A DNA stretch of 64,000 nucleotides from Mytilisepta virgata (GCA_028015205.1 CM051519.1:79133539-79197538); one strand, 5' to 3'. Counted from the first letter of the stretch, positions 24,401-35,815 are shown. Notes: generated from the letters alone by a model not told the origin. Translations and numbers: made by a program.

Positions 24401-27400
24401 GGATTTTACATGCAAATATAGCATCACGTGCGGTGTGGTGTTTGAATTTTTTTCGTAGATTATCCGACAGAACCAAATTTATGAAAAAAAAGCTGTCTAT
24501 ATTTTCTCTACATTTTGTGCTCCAAGATTCGTATCAGATGCCATTTTGCATCAACGGTCAAACTGACAGTCATGTTATAAATATATTACGATTTAAAAAC
24601 AAGACATATAATATTTCTTATTATTATTATAATCATCTTAATTTTCATTGACAGATATATTTATGGGAATAAACTGAGATTCTTTCCGGCTGATATATTC
24701 AGTAATATAACATATTTATACTACATGTAAGTGTACATGTATTTATACCGATAATTTATTCTATAATTTGCAATAAATTTGCAAATATAATTGGCATGTC
24801 AACGAATAAACATATATGAATTTAAAAAATGTACAGTTTTTCCAGGAAACTGTTTAGAGCATGGTTCATATAATTTAGACAATGCGATTATAAGTTATCT
24901 AAGAAAATTATTTATCTGAAAAATTTTAACCTTGACCTATTTTGATCCTTTATTTTGAAATTGTACAATATTAAAATACGTTATTTTGAATATCAACAAT
25001 AATACACTCAAAATACAACAACATAAGAGATACATTTGATGGGTTAATGCACGAGATAATTGTTGGTTTCACCCTTTCGGTCGTTTTGGTATTTTGAATT
25101 TTCTCTTCATCATTTTGTATTATTTTTTTATTTTCAGTTTAGGCTTTGAGCATGTTCATCACAACTGATTAGTCGTAAATCGACCAAATGTGCACATCTT
25201 GTGCATCAAAATTGGTATTGTTGAATTTAATATTCATGTTTTCACCTCGTTATTTCTGTTTAGATCACAAAATGGTGCAAGAGGAAAAAAATCCCAAAAC
25301 GTTGCGGACGGATTCATATGCCAAAACCAGCTGAATGCACTTTCTTGACAACAATTTTTTTGATAGGTTCTATTTTGTATCGTAAATAATTTTGGTTTTA
25401 ATCTCTCCTTTTTAATTTTAGATTAATGAGTACAATGTTATTTAGCGTATAAATGTTTTCAAAGAAAATCTAGACTCATTAATACATCTTTTCACATTAA
25501 TATTGTTAAAAGACTTTTAGGATTGTTAGATATCAGATTCTGATCTGTGTTTAACATAATGTTTCTGTTCTCTTAATATTAATACTATAATTGTGCTTGG
25601 CTACAATAAAGTATTTAACTTTGCCATTTTTTACACTGTGTTGTACATATCCGTTCATACTTCAGGTCAATACAATGGAACGCTTTGCAAGATGTACCAA
25701 TTGGATTATTCAGTAAAACAGAGATTTCAAAATTGTAAGCACAAATTATATTTCCGTTGACTCTTTAATTTTAAAATTGTTTTACTGGAGAGTAGTAGAC
25801 TTCGTTTTCTAATACATGGATATCTGATACTGCAATTTTTTTATCTGTAGAGAGTTAATTATACAAACGATACTATTCATTAACATTTTTTTCTGAACAA
25901 ATTAAACTAAAATAATTTTAGTCTACAAATGACATCATAATCCGTCGTGGACATCTTCACTATGTCTAAACAATTCTGTATACTTTGAAAAGATCTCGGT
26001 TAAAAAGAGTAGTAAATTCTACTTAAACAATTTAAAAAAAAAATAACCTCCATAACATGAATAATTAAGATTAAAATTCTTCAAATGGCATCATAACTCC
26101 CTCGAGCACATATTCACAAGAACTTCAATTAGACGTATTTAAAAATAAAGGAGGATTTGCTTACACGAACTTGGGACCCTTCATAGTAATTTTTCCAAAA
26201 ATTGACTTAGTATCACAATATGGAAAATAGGCAATAAATTCTTCAAATAACATCACATTCCTTTATGCACATCTTCAATATGACCGCCGTAAACAATTTG
26301 CCAAATTTTCAAAATCTGAATTTAAAGCTATATTTTTTACTAAATGCAACTCGGCTAAACATGACTCGAACAACTTGCTCACAGTCCTTGTTTAATTTAA
26401 ATGCATACCCTCTAGAAAATATATTTTTAGAATTGAAAATTTGGTTGGACTTTGCAAAGTATTTCTCCTTGAAAAATCTTTTACCCGTGTGATTCTGCAA
26501 GCAACTAAATATTTTAATTGCAGGAATATGGATGCACTTTTTGTTTGTTCTCCTGGTTCAATATCACTACAAAAATGGATTAATTCTACAAGACCAACTG
26601 TAAAACTATATCCTTCTGATATAAATTTAGATGATTGGATGAATTTCATTGATAATTGTACAGATTCTAAGATTCAAGGTTTGTTACGGTTCAGTTACAC
26701 AAATATCGGCCCTCTCTTCAAGGGTCCCCGGTAAAGTCATTGAAAGTAAGAGCCGACACCTTTGGGTTAAGTAATTTGGCATGAATATGACTATAACTGG
26801 TACATTTCTTAGGGCAAACGAAAAAAGAAGTTAAATATATTACATCTACTGATAAATGAAATATTTGTCTACTTGAAAACACGAGCGGGTAATGTTTTCT
26901 TGGTGTATAAAACAATAAAGTATTGTCGGAAATGTCATATTTATAATTAGAAAAAAATTGGTCACGCTGTAACGCAATATTGAAATTATTGATATGAATT
27001 TTGGCCTGAGGGAAACCTAGACAGCAAGCATTAAAGACCTTCCGTCCACAGAAATTGTATTGTTTACGACAAAGTGTAAAATGGTGGGATTAAAAAAAGT
27101 ATCTTTTACATGTAGAAACAACAATAAAAAATTAGTTTTGTTAACGATATCTTTAAAATACTATGGCTGCTCAGTCTCTGTGATACTTAAAGTGGAATCA
27201 TTGTTTTTAAGAATCTTGCTAATTTTTTTCAGTATTTTAATGTCTTATTTAGTGTGGTGCCTCTTCGTGAACCACAAGGTTTCTAGCGGAATGAGCAAAG
27301 GCCTGTTCGGCTTGGAGTCGGTATAATATGTTTAGGTGTGGTGATATGTCTTTCTGCGGACTTTTACCTCGTGAGCTAGAACGTTAACATTCTGTCGCAG

Positions 27401-30400
27401 GGTGTGGGTCTATTACAAAGCAGGATTCATATTCATATCAACATGTTCTCGTCCTGAGATGCAATTAAATAGTTGCCATTGGACGTTTAACAGTAAGCCA
27501 TCCATTATTATAGTTTTCATTTTCCAGTTTCCACGGAAAGCAACCTGATATCATCTGAAAGTACGACCATCACCGAAGGTATAACATTTTTTTATACATA
27601 GCTTTACTAATACAAGTTAAGCTAACATCATCCTTTTATAAAATCGTATCCTACAGCTTGGTTTGAATTAAAAAGAACTAAGAATGCGTTTTCATGACTT
27701 ACTCTGGTGATCTCGGCATTCTTAGTATCTATGTCTTGGTCCCACAATACTACCTTGAACTGCATGTACATTTGTACATATGTATACTAAATCTATATAA
27801 TTTAATATTGAATGTAAGGCGTAATTTGGTTGGTCGATTTTTTTCGTCTATCATGTCATAGACTAAATTTTCTTTTCTACTATGTCGTCATTAAAGGGAA
27901 TCCCGACGTTTTAGATGTTAAAACAACCGTTGGAATTAAATTATAATGATTGACGGTAATTTTGTTTTCAGTCTATTCGAAATAACCTCAATGCACATGG
28001 ACTGAAAAAAAATTACAGTCAATTCTTAAATATATAAATCCTTGCTTTCTATATATACATATATATATTATATCTTTTATAATATATTTTACATAAACAT
28101 TCAGGAAATATATACTTATTGGTATTGTAAAAATTAACGTCTGCATTTTGACAGCTAGATATCGTAAAATATCACACCGCTCGACAGAATATGAAGATTT
28201 GGGACTCGTTCGCTACGCTCACTCGTCCCAAGCTTCATATTCTGGCTCACGGGATGATATTTTACGATATCTAGCTGTCAAAATGCAGATAATATATACT
28301 TATTTCAGTTTTTATTTTTCAGTTTCTACAGAAAGCGACTCGATAATACCTGAAAGTACGACAAAGGATACAGGTAGAACTTTTGGTTTATAAAGCTTTA
28401 CTACTATAATTTCAGCTTCTATCAGACTTTTTTTTAAATTGTCTCCTACCGCTTCAAAATTATATTGCTTTGTATTAAAAGAACCTTAGGATGTGTTTTT
28501 TTCATGACGTACTCTCGATATCTCGACATTCTTTATATCTGAAAGCTATACATTGGTCCCACAATACTAATAAAATTGATATTTCAAAATACTTGCTATG
28601 TGAAATATCAATGAAAAGAATTACTGCATATACATATTTTTGTTAATGATTTCTTACAAGGACGATGACAGCTCAGTCTTTAAGATACCGGAAGTGGAAT
28701 CTTATAATTATTTATAATTTTTAGGAATCGTTATTATTTTGTTTTCAATATTGCACTGCTATTAAGACCTCCGACCTTATTTATTTATCTATTTTCATAA
28801 ATTTTGGTAGTTATTTTTATACAGGATAAGCTGAGTTTAACATACATGTAGGATGTTTTTTTATTGTTAAAATGTGAAATTCATGCAGTTACCTGGAAGA
28901 ACACCGAAAGCACAAAACTGATGTTAACAAAATCCTTACCAAAATAATATATAATAAATTATCAAGTTCAGAAACCACACGGAAGACAGAACTGTTTTAA
29001 AACTAGAAATGATATCAGGTGTTGCATAAGTACAAATGTAAACGTATAAAGTGCATCTTCTTTATATAAATGGCCTAAGTATTCAAATGTTAGAAATTCA
29101 AGTATTTCGGTGATAATATAGTCGTGAAAGATTAGCATTACGGGCAATTATGCACCTCATATAAAAAAGTACATGTGAAATTAAATCTTTATATGCCAAT
29201 AACAATAATAAACTCAAGTGAAACTAGTACTGATTTTTATGCACAACATATATTTGTTTCAAATTTCCGCCCCTCCCATTGACACTCTCGCCACAATTTT
29301 TACGCAAGTAGGACTTTTTTCCGATTTTGTCAACTTAGACGGCGGCCATTTTGAAAATGGTGCTGAACATTTCTACGCTAAAATTATATTGACTTAAATT
29401 AAAGAGAACCAAAACTGCAGTGTTTTTATTGCTTAATATATAAAGCTAACTCCTGTTATCTCTACAGTCCTGATATTTGAAATAAACAACAAAATGAATA
29501 ACAGGAAATGTCGACGATGACATTCATGTAGAATATCAATCAACGTCAACTAACAGAAAAAACCCTGAACAAAAATATAACATATGAGCACAAAACACAA
29601 ATAAAACAGAGAGCCACTGCACAGTGGTGGGGTTAAGCCGGTATTATAGGTACCCAAACATCTCCGTTATCTATATTGACACTGGTGAATAAAACATACT
29701 ATAAAAGCCAATATAGAAAGTGCTCGTATATCTGTAAAACTAGCTAAGGCCGTCATACCCGCTTGTCGGAAAGTTTTATTTTTCAAAATTATACATCGCA
29801 CTATATTTGCCCCCACCGCAATGAGAAGCGGGGAATATGAAATGGTGACGTCCGTCCGTACGTGGCACCGTCTGGCACACTTAACCGTTGTCACGTCTAC
29901 ATTTCTCAACAGATTTAAATGAAATTTATTTCAAAAGTTTATGTCAGCATTTGTTCAAACAGGTTCAAAAATCAACAATGACGGATTTTCTAATAGTTCA
30001 TCCCTTTTGAGCAGGAAAATATGGAAAATTTACTTTGTCAGCGCTATCATGCTTTCATTTCCCAAAATATTTTAATGAAATATATGTCAGACTAATTTCA
30101 GCATTCTCTCTAATAAGTTAAAAAAACAAGCGTCGACAGATTTATTAAAAGCCACTTCCCTTGGAACATTAAAAATAAGGATAATAAATTTTGCAATAGC
30201 GGTCACATCTATATTTGAATTTAATGACATTTTAATGAAATTATCATGCAAGAATAAATTAAAGTAATCAAATGGATTCCAAACGTAATAATTCCATCTT
30301 TGGTGAAAAAATCTATCTTGGAAGACTCTTAGACCTTTAATTTTTGGAAAAGTTCCTAGCAACCATATATTAAAGTAGCAATTGTTTGGAATAATTTCAG

Positions 30401-33400
30401 TTCATTTTTTTTACAGATATCCTAGAATACTCTTAGACCTTTTAATTATGGGAAAAGTACAAATGTACCTAGCAACCATAATAGTCTTGTCTGAAATAGC
30501 AATTGTTTGAAATAATTGAATTTCAAACCTTGCAATTCCATCTTTGGCAAATATCCTGTAAGACTCTTAGACTTTGGAAAAAAATACCTAGCAACCATAC
30601 ATTAATTAAACAACTGTGAACTATAAATTCTTTTAAGCAGTTGATTTTCTAAGATTGAATTTCCGTCATTGGTTAATATCTCAGAAGACTCTTAGACCTT
30701 TAATTTATGGGAAAAGTACCTAACAACCACATAGTTAAGCTGTCAGATTTGAAAGAGTAATTGCTTTGAACATCTGTATTTCAAACATTGCAATTCCATC
30801 TTTGGTACATTTGTAATTATCCTGGAAGACTCTCAGAAATTTATATTTTGGGAAAAGTACCTAGCAACCATATATTAGAGTAAACAGATTTTATTAAACT
30901 CTATGTCTAAGATTAAGATCATCATTGTATCGTATGAGTTTAGTTTAGTAATTGTGCAACTTTCTGTCTTGTCATTTATGATATTTTACTATTGGACATT
31001 GCCTGTTTTATAGCAATCTTGGTGCTCTTGGTATCTCAAAATATTTTGACGATTCTAGCAACAGATAAACTGCTTATAAAGGAAATTAATACTTTAAAGA
31101 AGAAATTTTGGCTGTAAAACAAGGAAATCGGCATATCAATGGGCCCTAATTCTGGTTCTTATGTAGAATCTTATATGTATATAAAAAAAAGAAAAAATGC
31201 TTTGACCTTATGAAAGATATACAAATTTACATAGAAAAATTAACTGAGATAAGTTGAAAATTGATGACTACAGTATCTTTCCCAGTATTTCATTTTGATA
31301 CGACTAGCTTGAGCATAAAACATGTATTTTCTACTCAAAACCTAACTTCTTATGTTTTAAATATAGCAAAATCCGAGATGTACGAAATGAATGAGACAAC
31401 TAGACCAACTTCTGAGGGTAAGCGTAATTTATTTGGTCTCTGCAGGTAAAGTACATGATTGGACATGCGAAACGAATTATAGTGTCCGTATCTTTGGACT
31501 TGTTAAAGTCTTGACCTTTAATTTCTTTGTTATTTTTTTTCGGCAGACAATAAAAACTTTAACTTCCAATATATTATAAATCGAGTGAAAGGTATGTCAG
31601 ATTATAATAAACAATGTTATTTTAGACTATCGTTGATAACCTGTAGTTAAACATGGGTATTTATCTTGAGAATATGTTCTCAGATCATGTAACCGTATAC
31701 GTATCTTTACAGTATTTGTATTTCAGAAATGATAATTCAAAAAAGTTTAAATATTGGTACTTAAAAATGATTTCATGTATTCCATAGGAGTTATTGTAAC
31801 TATTATCGGTGTTATTGTGTGCATCATAGTCAGTTTGGTGACCGTACAACAGTTGGTTGAATTGATGGGATATTGTCCCAACAAAGTTAGACCTGAGGTA
31901 CATAAGTATATGTACAACATAAAAGTTAATTTCAAAGAATATACAGTAACTACATGCAAACCAATAATATTAATACAATTCAACATGTTGCTATTAGATA
32001 TATGTCAAAGAAAATTGTGCTAATAAAAGGTAAACATGAAATACACAAGGAAAATTGTGAAATAGTTGATGGATGGATAGATAGATTATTATTTAAGGTA
32101 CTGGACCTTAAATAATAATCTATCTATCCATCCATCAACTATTTCACAATTTTCCCACTGGGGCTATTATTAGATCCATATCAGGACTAGAACATGATAA
32201 TGTGATATGAACTGCTTTGTACAAGACCTACATGCTGAGCCGGATTTTTTACGTGTTAGCTCACGAAGAAGACATACCTCCCCACTGGGACACATTTTAC
32301 TGACTCTTGTATAATGCGTTCTTGGCAGAGAAGCAGCAAATACCAATTTTAATGTTTTTGGTTTGACAATCAATGGATTGTACTAGTCACAATACCAGCT
32401 GAAATCCTATTGTGAAACCTTTCAAATCAGCGTATTGCGGAAATGTAATGGAAGCTGTTTATTGTCATTTATGATACAAAAACATTGATGCATTGAAAGT
32501 TTTGCTGGACTCATTGTTCGTTGGCATCTGTAATAGCTAAACAAAATTAACTCAAAACAAAGATTCTTGCGAGTGATCTTTATCCGAAAGTTGTAGTGAG
32601 ACTTTCAACACGGAGAAATATCTATGATGTCAAACTCTTTGATAACCTATCAGACTATTGAATTTCTTTAGAGTAAACTCCGTTTTCATTTTGTTTTACT
32701 GAAACTTTACATTCCAAACGCCAGACACTCTAATTATTTGAAATATCAAAAGGACCACATCTTACAGGTATAAAAATTGACCTTAAGTAGGGTAATGATA
32801 TATTGAACAAATATAGTTGTGTTGATACATGTAGGATAGAAGAATGGTTAATGTTATTTTCTTCAAAGAAATAATGATTAGATGGAATAAATAATGTGTT
32901 CAGCAAATCCACGTATTATAGTGTTAACAGACATGTAAGATTTGTGGAGAAAAACAAATTTCAATCCCCGAAAAGGCTTAAAGATTTTGCTTTTAAATAC
33001 GCATTTCTTCATTAACAGTCATCAGTTTCGCTTGTCACAAAAACGTTTGAAAGTCAAATTATCATCAAAAGGAGGCAATAGAATGAATTTGGTCTTAAAA
33101 GGGAAACCAACATCTATGAATGGTCATCTTTGACAAAGGTGTTCACATCTTAATTTTACCAGAATTCTAACATTTAGCAAAAAAATATCTCCCCATATAT
33201 ATGGAATTCGTGAAATTTTGGAGGCAATAAAATAAACTGAAATACTTAAGTTATCTAGTTATGTTTTTAAAAGCCTTATATTTTCCCCAAAATCCAGTTG
33301 CAATTAATATGAGACAAACAGAATGAAAGTGGAGATTATGATTTGATGTATTTGTATGCGAAAAATAATAATATCAATATACTTTTAACAGTTTGTAAAC

Positions 33401-33559
33401 TCAGATGTTTTGATGGAAGACGGTGAGGACAAAATTACAGATGGGCTTAAAGAAGTAATCTTCGACCTAACTGAACAAGCTATTAATGAATGTTTTATTA
33501 ACAGTCCTCCTAGGAGTTTTGTTGAAATTGTATTATTTCAGAAAACAAAAACTCATTAG
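17120..33559 (+). CDS. LRR transmembrane protein gene, 3' part, 12 exons
   Basis: Twelve AG/GT-bounded exons join into one open frame of 336 residues plus stop: 17120-17191, 19071-19142, 21773-21841, 23623-23694, 24655-24726, 25666-25734, 26524-26678, 27528-27578, 28323-28373, 31367-31417, 31788-31897, 33392-33559. The first six each encode one leucine-rich repeat (23-24 residues, phase-2 introns). Then come an LRR C-terminal cap with two Cys and two N-glycosylation sequons, three Ser/Thr/Glu-rich stalk exons, one transmembrane helix and a cytoplasmic tail of about 75 residues. The predicted product is a single-pass cell-surface LRR protein, probably for recognition or adhesion; there is no TIR or kinase domain. 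The signal peptide, N-terminal cap and any earlier LRRs lie upstream and are not seen. The Gypsy element sits 112 bp before the first exon. An AATAAA lies 112 nt after the stop. Confidence 0.88.
17192..19070 (+). other. LRR gene intron with a retroelement 3' tail
   Basis: The intron contains minus-strand retroelement tail sequence (about 17215-17410 and 18290-18840, annotated separately) and AT-rich DNA between. No further LRR exon is visible. Confidence 0.6.
18290..18840 (-). mobile_element. 3' tail of a reverse-transcriptase retroelement, copy A
   Basis: The minus strand has a coding end (ELIDRYSVPISKMMLHLFPLS) followed by a 3' UTR with GGAGTGAACTCAGG, a long T-run (A-run on +, about 50 nt at 18440-18488) and CCCGGGTTTGTCTGTC. 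The same tail occurs near 37790-38080 and, partly, at 38465-38760 and 35845-36170. These are truncated retroelement copies. Confidence 0.65.
19071..19142 (+). CDS. LRR gene exon, LRR b
   Basis: This 72-nt exon (CTTATAG/GTAAGT) reads NLDQNLIETLPVGIFKEL..., one LRR unit in phase 2. Confidence 0.9.
19360..20560. repeat. Degenerate tandem/interspersed repeat in LRR intron
   Basis: A unit of about 150-180 bp, with AATAGGATTTGTTCATGGC and AAAGGTCCTTCCATAGATGC, recurs in diverged form at about 19380, 19555, 19700, 19865, 20385 and 20455. A stretch at 20000-20330 has its own short repeats around AGCAGTCAGGATT and TTCTAGACCAT. Confidence 0.65.
21773..21841 (+). CDS. LRR gene exon, LRR c
   Basis: A 69-nt exon (TTTCAG/GTACGT) reading RLSMNKIVALENGLFPLGK..., a 23-residue LRR in phase 2. 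Confidence 0.88.
22179..22960 (-). pseudogene. KRBA2/Ginger-like integrase-type transposase remnant
   Basis: The minus strand reads, in broken frames: an AIFGVETRIGLTSWNL motif near 22930, as at the end of integrase cores in this family; a TPEVTCNICNNTIHTFCG zinc-finger start near 22700; then the 80-codon frame 22421-22179 with an ILIGTYTRNRFEL pattern and a Cys-rich end (CRCSGKYRCETNRCACRKA). This order matches the C-terminal half of the KRAB-A-domain-containing-2-like proteins of invertebrates, derived from Ginger/Gypsy-type integrases. Stops and frame changes make it a dead copy in an intron of the LRR gene. The family name is from memory of the motif pattern. Confidence 0.65.
22961..23622 (+). 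other. LRR gene intron, non-coding
   Basis: AT-rich intron sequence; I see no exon or bounded repeat. Confidence 0.5.
23623..23694 (+). CDS. LRR gene exon, LRR d
   Basis: A 72-nt exon (TTCCAG/GTAAGT) reading HIASNDLKALPSGLFSNL..., a clear LRR unit, phase 2. Confidence 0.92.
23695..24654 (+). other. LRR gene intron, non-coding
   Basis: Nothing recognised beyond AT-rich intron DNA. Confidence 0.5.
24655..24726 (+). CDS. LRR gene exon, LRR e
   Basis: A 72-nt exon (TGACAG/GTAAGT) reading YIYGNKLRFFPADIFSNI..., an LRR with a somewhat diverged first strand. Confidence 0.88.
24727..25665 (+). other. LRR gene intron, non-coding
   Basis: Nothing recognised beyond AT-rich intron DNA. Confidence 0.5.
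25666..25734 (+). CDS. LRR gene exon, LRR f
   Basis: A 69-nt exon (CTTCAG/GTAAGC) reading SIQWNALQDVPIGLFSKT..., the last LRR before the cap, phase 2. Confidence 0.86.
25735..26523 (+). other. LRR gene intron, non-coding
   Basis: AT-rich. Open frames at 26265-26492 (+) and overlapping minus frames have no family features. Confidence 0.5.
26524..26678 (+). CDS. LRR gene exon, C-terminal cap
   Basis: A 155-nt exon (TTGCAG/GTTTGT) that enters in phase 2 and leaves in phase 1. It encodes an LRRCT-like cap with Cys in FVCSPG and in IDNCTD, Trp at LQKWIN, and sequons NST and NCT. A usual LRRCT has four Cys; only two are seen here. Confidence 0.82.
26679..27527 (+). other. LRR gene intron, non-coding
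   Basis: No exon recognised. An 88-codon frame at 27060-27326 has a hydrophobic stretch but no splice or family support. Confidence 0.45.
27528..27578 (+). CDS. LRR gene exon, stalk 1
   Basis: A 51-nt phase-1 exon (TTCCAG/GTATAA) encoding VSTESNLISSESTTITEG, Ser/Thr-rich, likely an O-glycosylated stalk. Confidence 0.75.
28141..28288. mobile_element. 148-bp hairpin MITE in LRR intron
   Basis: Arms at 28141-28173 and 28256-28288 are perfect 33-bp complements starting CTGCATTTTGACAGC. Inside is a second inverted pair (CAGAATATGAAG... and ...CTTCATATTCTG) around a CGTTCGCTACGCTCACTCG loop. The element ends 34 bp before stalk exon 2. Confidence 0.85.
28323..28373 (+). CDS. LRR gene exon, stalk 2
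   Basis: A 51-nt phase-1 exon (TTTCAG/GTAGAA) encoding VSTESDSIIPESTTKDTG. It is clearly a duplicate of stalk 1 (VSTES....ESTT). Confidence 0.8.
28374..29800 (+). other. LRR gene intron, non-coding
   Basis: No exon seen. Sequence just after stalk 2 (to about 28570) resembles that after stalk 1, including TATAAAGCTTTACTA and CGACATTCTTTAT-like blocks, so the exon was duplicated with its flank. Confidence 0.55.
29815..29935. repeat. MITE-like repeat fragment
   Basis: GCCCCCACCGCAATGAGAAG and GACGTCCGTCCGTACGTGG resemble a common bivalve repeat type. Ends are not clear. Confidence 0.4.
30270..30890. repeat. Tandem repeat, about 115-145 bp unit, five copies
   Basis: GACTCTTAGACCTTTAAT, then GGGAAAAGTACCTAGCAACCAT (22-bp core), recur in order near 30325, 30430, 30550, 30685 and 30825. 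Between them a CAATTCCATCTTTGG block recurs in some units. It lies in the intron before stalk exon 3. Confidence 0.8.
31367..31417 (+). CDS. LRR gene exon, stalk 3
   Basis: A 51-nt phase-1 exon (ATATAG/GTAAGC) encoding AKSEMYEMNETTRPTSEG. It has the same length and phase as stalks 1 and 2 but is more diverged, with one NET sequon. Confidence 0.72.
31788..31897 (+). CDS. LRR gene exon, transmembrane segment
   Basis: A 110-nt exon (CCATAG/GTACAT) encoding VIVTIIGVIVCIIVSLV, one hydrophobic helix, then a short juxtamembrane part with CPNKVRPE. It enters in phase 1 and leaves in phase 0. Confidence 0.85.
32049..32155. repeat. Perfect palindrome, 51-bp arms with 5-bp loop
   Basis: 32049-32099 and 32105-32155 are exact reverse complements around ACTGG. 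The arms include a GGATGGATAGATAGAT stretch. It lies in the last intron of the LRR gene. It has no ORF and no evident target duplication. Confidence 0.9.
32875..33055. repeat. Diverged direct repeat, copy 1 (LRR intron)
   Basis: GGAATAAATAATGTG, TATTATAGTG, TTTGTGG and AACAGTCATCAGTTTCG occur in the same order and spacing at 35650-35815. I count this as an old duplication or two copies of one repeat family. Confidence 0.65.
33392..33559 (+). CDS. LRR gene last exon, cytoplasmic tail
   Basis: A 168-nt exon (AACAG acceptor) starting in phase 0 and ending at TAG 33557-33559. The tail is acidic, then amphipathic (GLKEVIFDLTEQAINECF). No ITAM, TIR or kinase motif. Confidence 0.8.
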   Translation, partial: FVNSDVLMEDGEDKITDGLKEVIFDLTEQAINECFINSPPRSFVEIVLFQKTKTH

Positions 33560-33671
33560 ACTGCGTGATGGTGTAGGCAGTACAAAACGTGATAAGAGAC
33601 AGCTGAAACAAATACATGTATATTTCATAGATACCAGCAGCATAAAAAGAAAAAAAGATCATAGTATGGAC

Positions 33672-33677
33672 AATAAA
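33672..33677 (+). terminator. Polyadenylation signal of the LRR gene
   Basis: A canonical AATAAA lies 112 nt downstream of the LRR gene stop codon. Confidence 0.55.
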
Positions 33678-33699
33678 CGCCCTTATATGTAAATTTATC

Positions 33700-35640
33700 A
33701 TATAAAAAATATCTAGATCTCCATTATTATCTCACCTTTGTGAATACAATACTAAAAAGCCAACAACCAAAAAACTTATATGTAAACAGAAGGGGAAACT
33801 ACGATACCAATCGGTAAACCTCCCATCAGCACTTTCTTCCGTTACTTACTGTAGATGTAGCTACTTGTACTTTTATATGTAGAGGTTTATTAATTATTTG
33901 TTGTACGCATTTAAATTGTTTACGTATAAACCAGTCATTTATAATTTAATGCATTTTAGGTGTCGCATTAATTACATGTATCTTGTATACCCCGTTAATT
34001 CGTTCAATTTATCCTTGTATTGCTGTTTTGGTGTGTTCTTATTGCCTTTGGTTTGTTCCGCGTTATTGTGACGATATACTTACTGAATATCACAAGTTTC
34101 CCTGTAGCAATTAATATCACTCCCGGAAGCTGGGTCTATTCTGTTTTGCAAACATGTCGAACAATTTCGGCAATCTTAGGATATTCAGAAAGGTGAAATA
34201 ACGGGATTAAAGCTTATCCTCGACTCAAGAACTGTTTTCGCAAAGCGTGGACTTAAAGTATCTAGATTTTGCTGAAAGTTCTGGACTTTTGGCTATATTG
34301 ACTATTGTTCATTGTACAATGTTGTGGCTCATACAAAATAATTACATATAATATATAGTGTTATTAACAGCTGAACTGGTTGTCTTTGTACTGGCCTTGG
34401 TCTAGATTCTAGGGTGGCTGCATTGGTCCCGGACATATATATAAACGTCTAAAAAGTTGCAAAACAACATCAAAATAAAACAAATAAAATTTTTAATTAT
34501 AAAAATAATTCAAACTTAGCAAAATTTTCGGATCACTGAGGTCCTCCATCAGTGCTGTCGCGTTGCGAAATTACTAATTAATTACATGTAGAAAACAATA
34601 TGACTAATCGTGATCTTGATCTTCCTCGTGTGTAGCAACGTATGTAAACAAAAATTAAAATAAATAATCCTTTAACATAAGGGAGAGAATTATTTTACAG
34701 AATTATATCATCATAACAAATGAAAAAGTACACGAAAAAAATAAATAAAGCACTTGGAAATAACAATAAAAAAGGATTATTCAATATCTGTATCAATTGA
34801 CAAATAAATTTAGTTCTTTTTATTTATTCCCCTTCGATATAAGGTGCCTATTTTTCGGTTGATTTTTACTGTGCGTTTGTTTGGGTTTATATTTTTGGCC
34901 TTTCATATAAATAGGAGGACCGTTTGGATCGGACAAAACCAAATAGCTGCATCCATGCAATTATATTAGGATTTGCACCTTTCAAATCAGGAATATCATA
35001 TTCAGTGGCATGAATCGACTTTTTGAATTCATTAATTTTTCAACCCTATTCTATGATTGGATGTAGTCTTTTTTTTTTCTACTGATTCAAAAACTTGGTT
35101 ATTTTGGTCTGAGAATTCACCACTCGATTAACCCTAGATGTCATTCTTTTGTCTGTTAAATTCGGATTTGGATTGTTGCATTTACTGCATTTCCGATCTT
35201 TCATATATATACATATATTCTCCTTGTTTATTTGTGTTTAAACCCTTTAAGGTTATAATACTTGAGAGCAGATTAATCACTTTAATATGTACATAATAAA
35301 ATTTCATTCCAAAGAGATTCAAATCAACATCGTAAGAGATATCAGCAAATTATTTCCCTTAACTGAAGAACATTTGATTTGTTAGAAATGTACCAGTGTA
35401 TTCTTACAATTGGTGGATATAATTGATTGATTGAGTGATTTATTTAAAAAAAAACAAAAAATTAAATCACGAACGATATTAAATATATCTATGTAAATAC
35501 ATGCAGCTATAAATGTGTCCGTCGACTATATACAGATTTGACGTAATGAGGTGAAAGGTGTTTTTAATTTGATCAATACCAACAATAATAAATAGGCATG
35601 AAGGTACAGATCCAGAGATCAGTAGAATTTTACTCTCTTG
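33700..35640. other. Intergenic, nothing recognised
   Basis: AT-rich with no supported exon, RNA gene or bounded repeat. Confidence 0.5.
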
Positions 35641-35649
35641 CGGTTTAGA

Positions 35650-35815
35650 AGATTTGTCTGGAATAAATAACGTGCTGAACAACTTCATGTATTATAGTGA
35701 TAACAGAAATATATTTGTGGGGAAAAAATTTTCACTCGGTAAAAAATCTTAAACGTTTTGCTTAAAATGCACTTTTCTTAATTAACAGTCATCCGTTTCG
35801 ATTGTCACAAAATAT
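35650..35815. repeat. Diverged direct repeat, copy 2
   Basis: Matches 32875-33055 in the same orientation with many substitutions and small indels. Confidence 0.65.
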
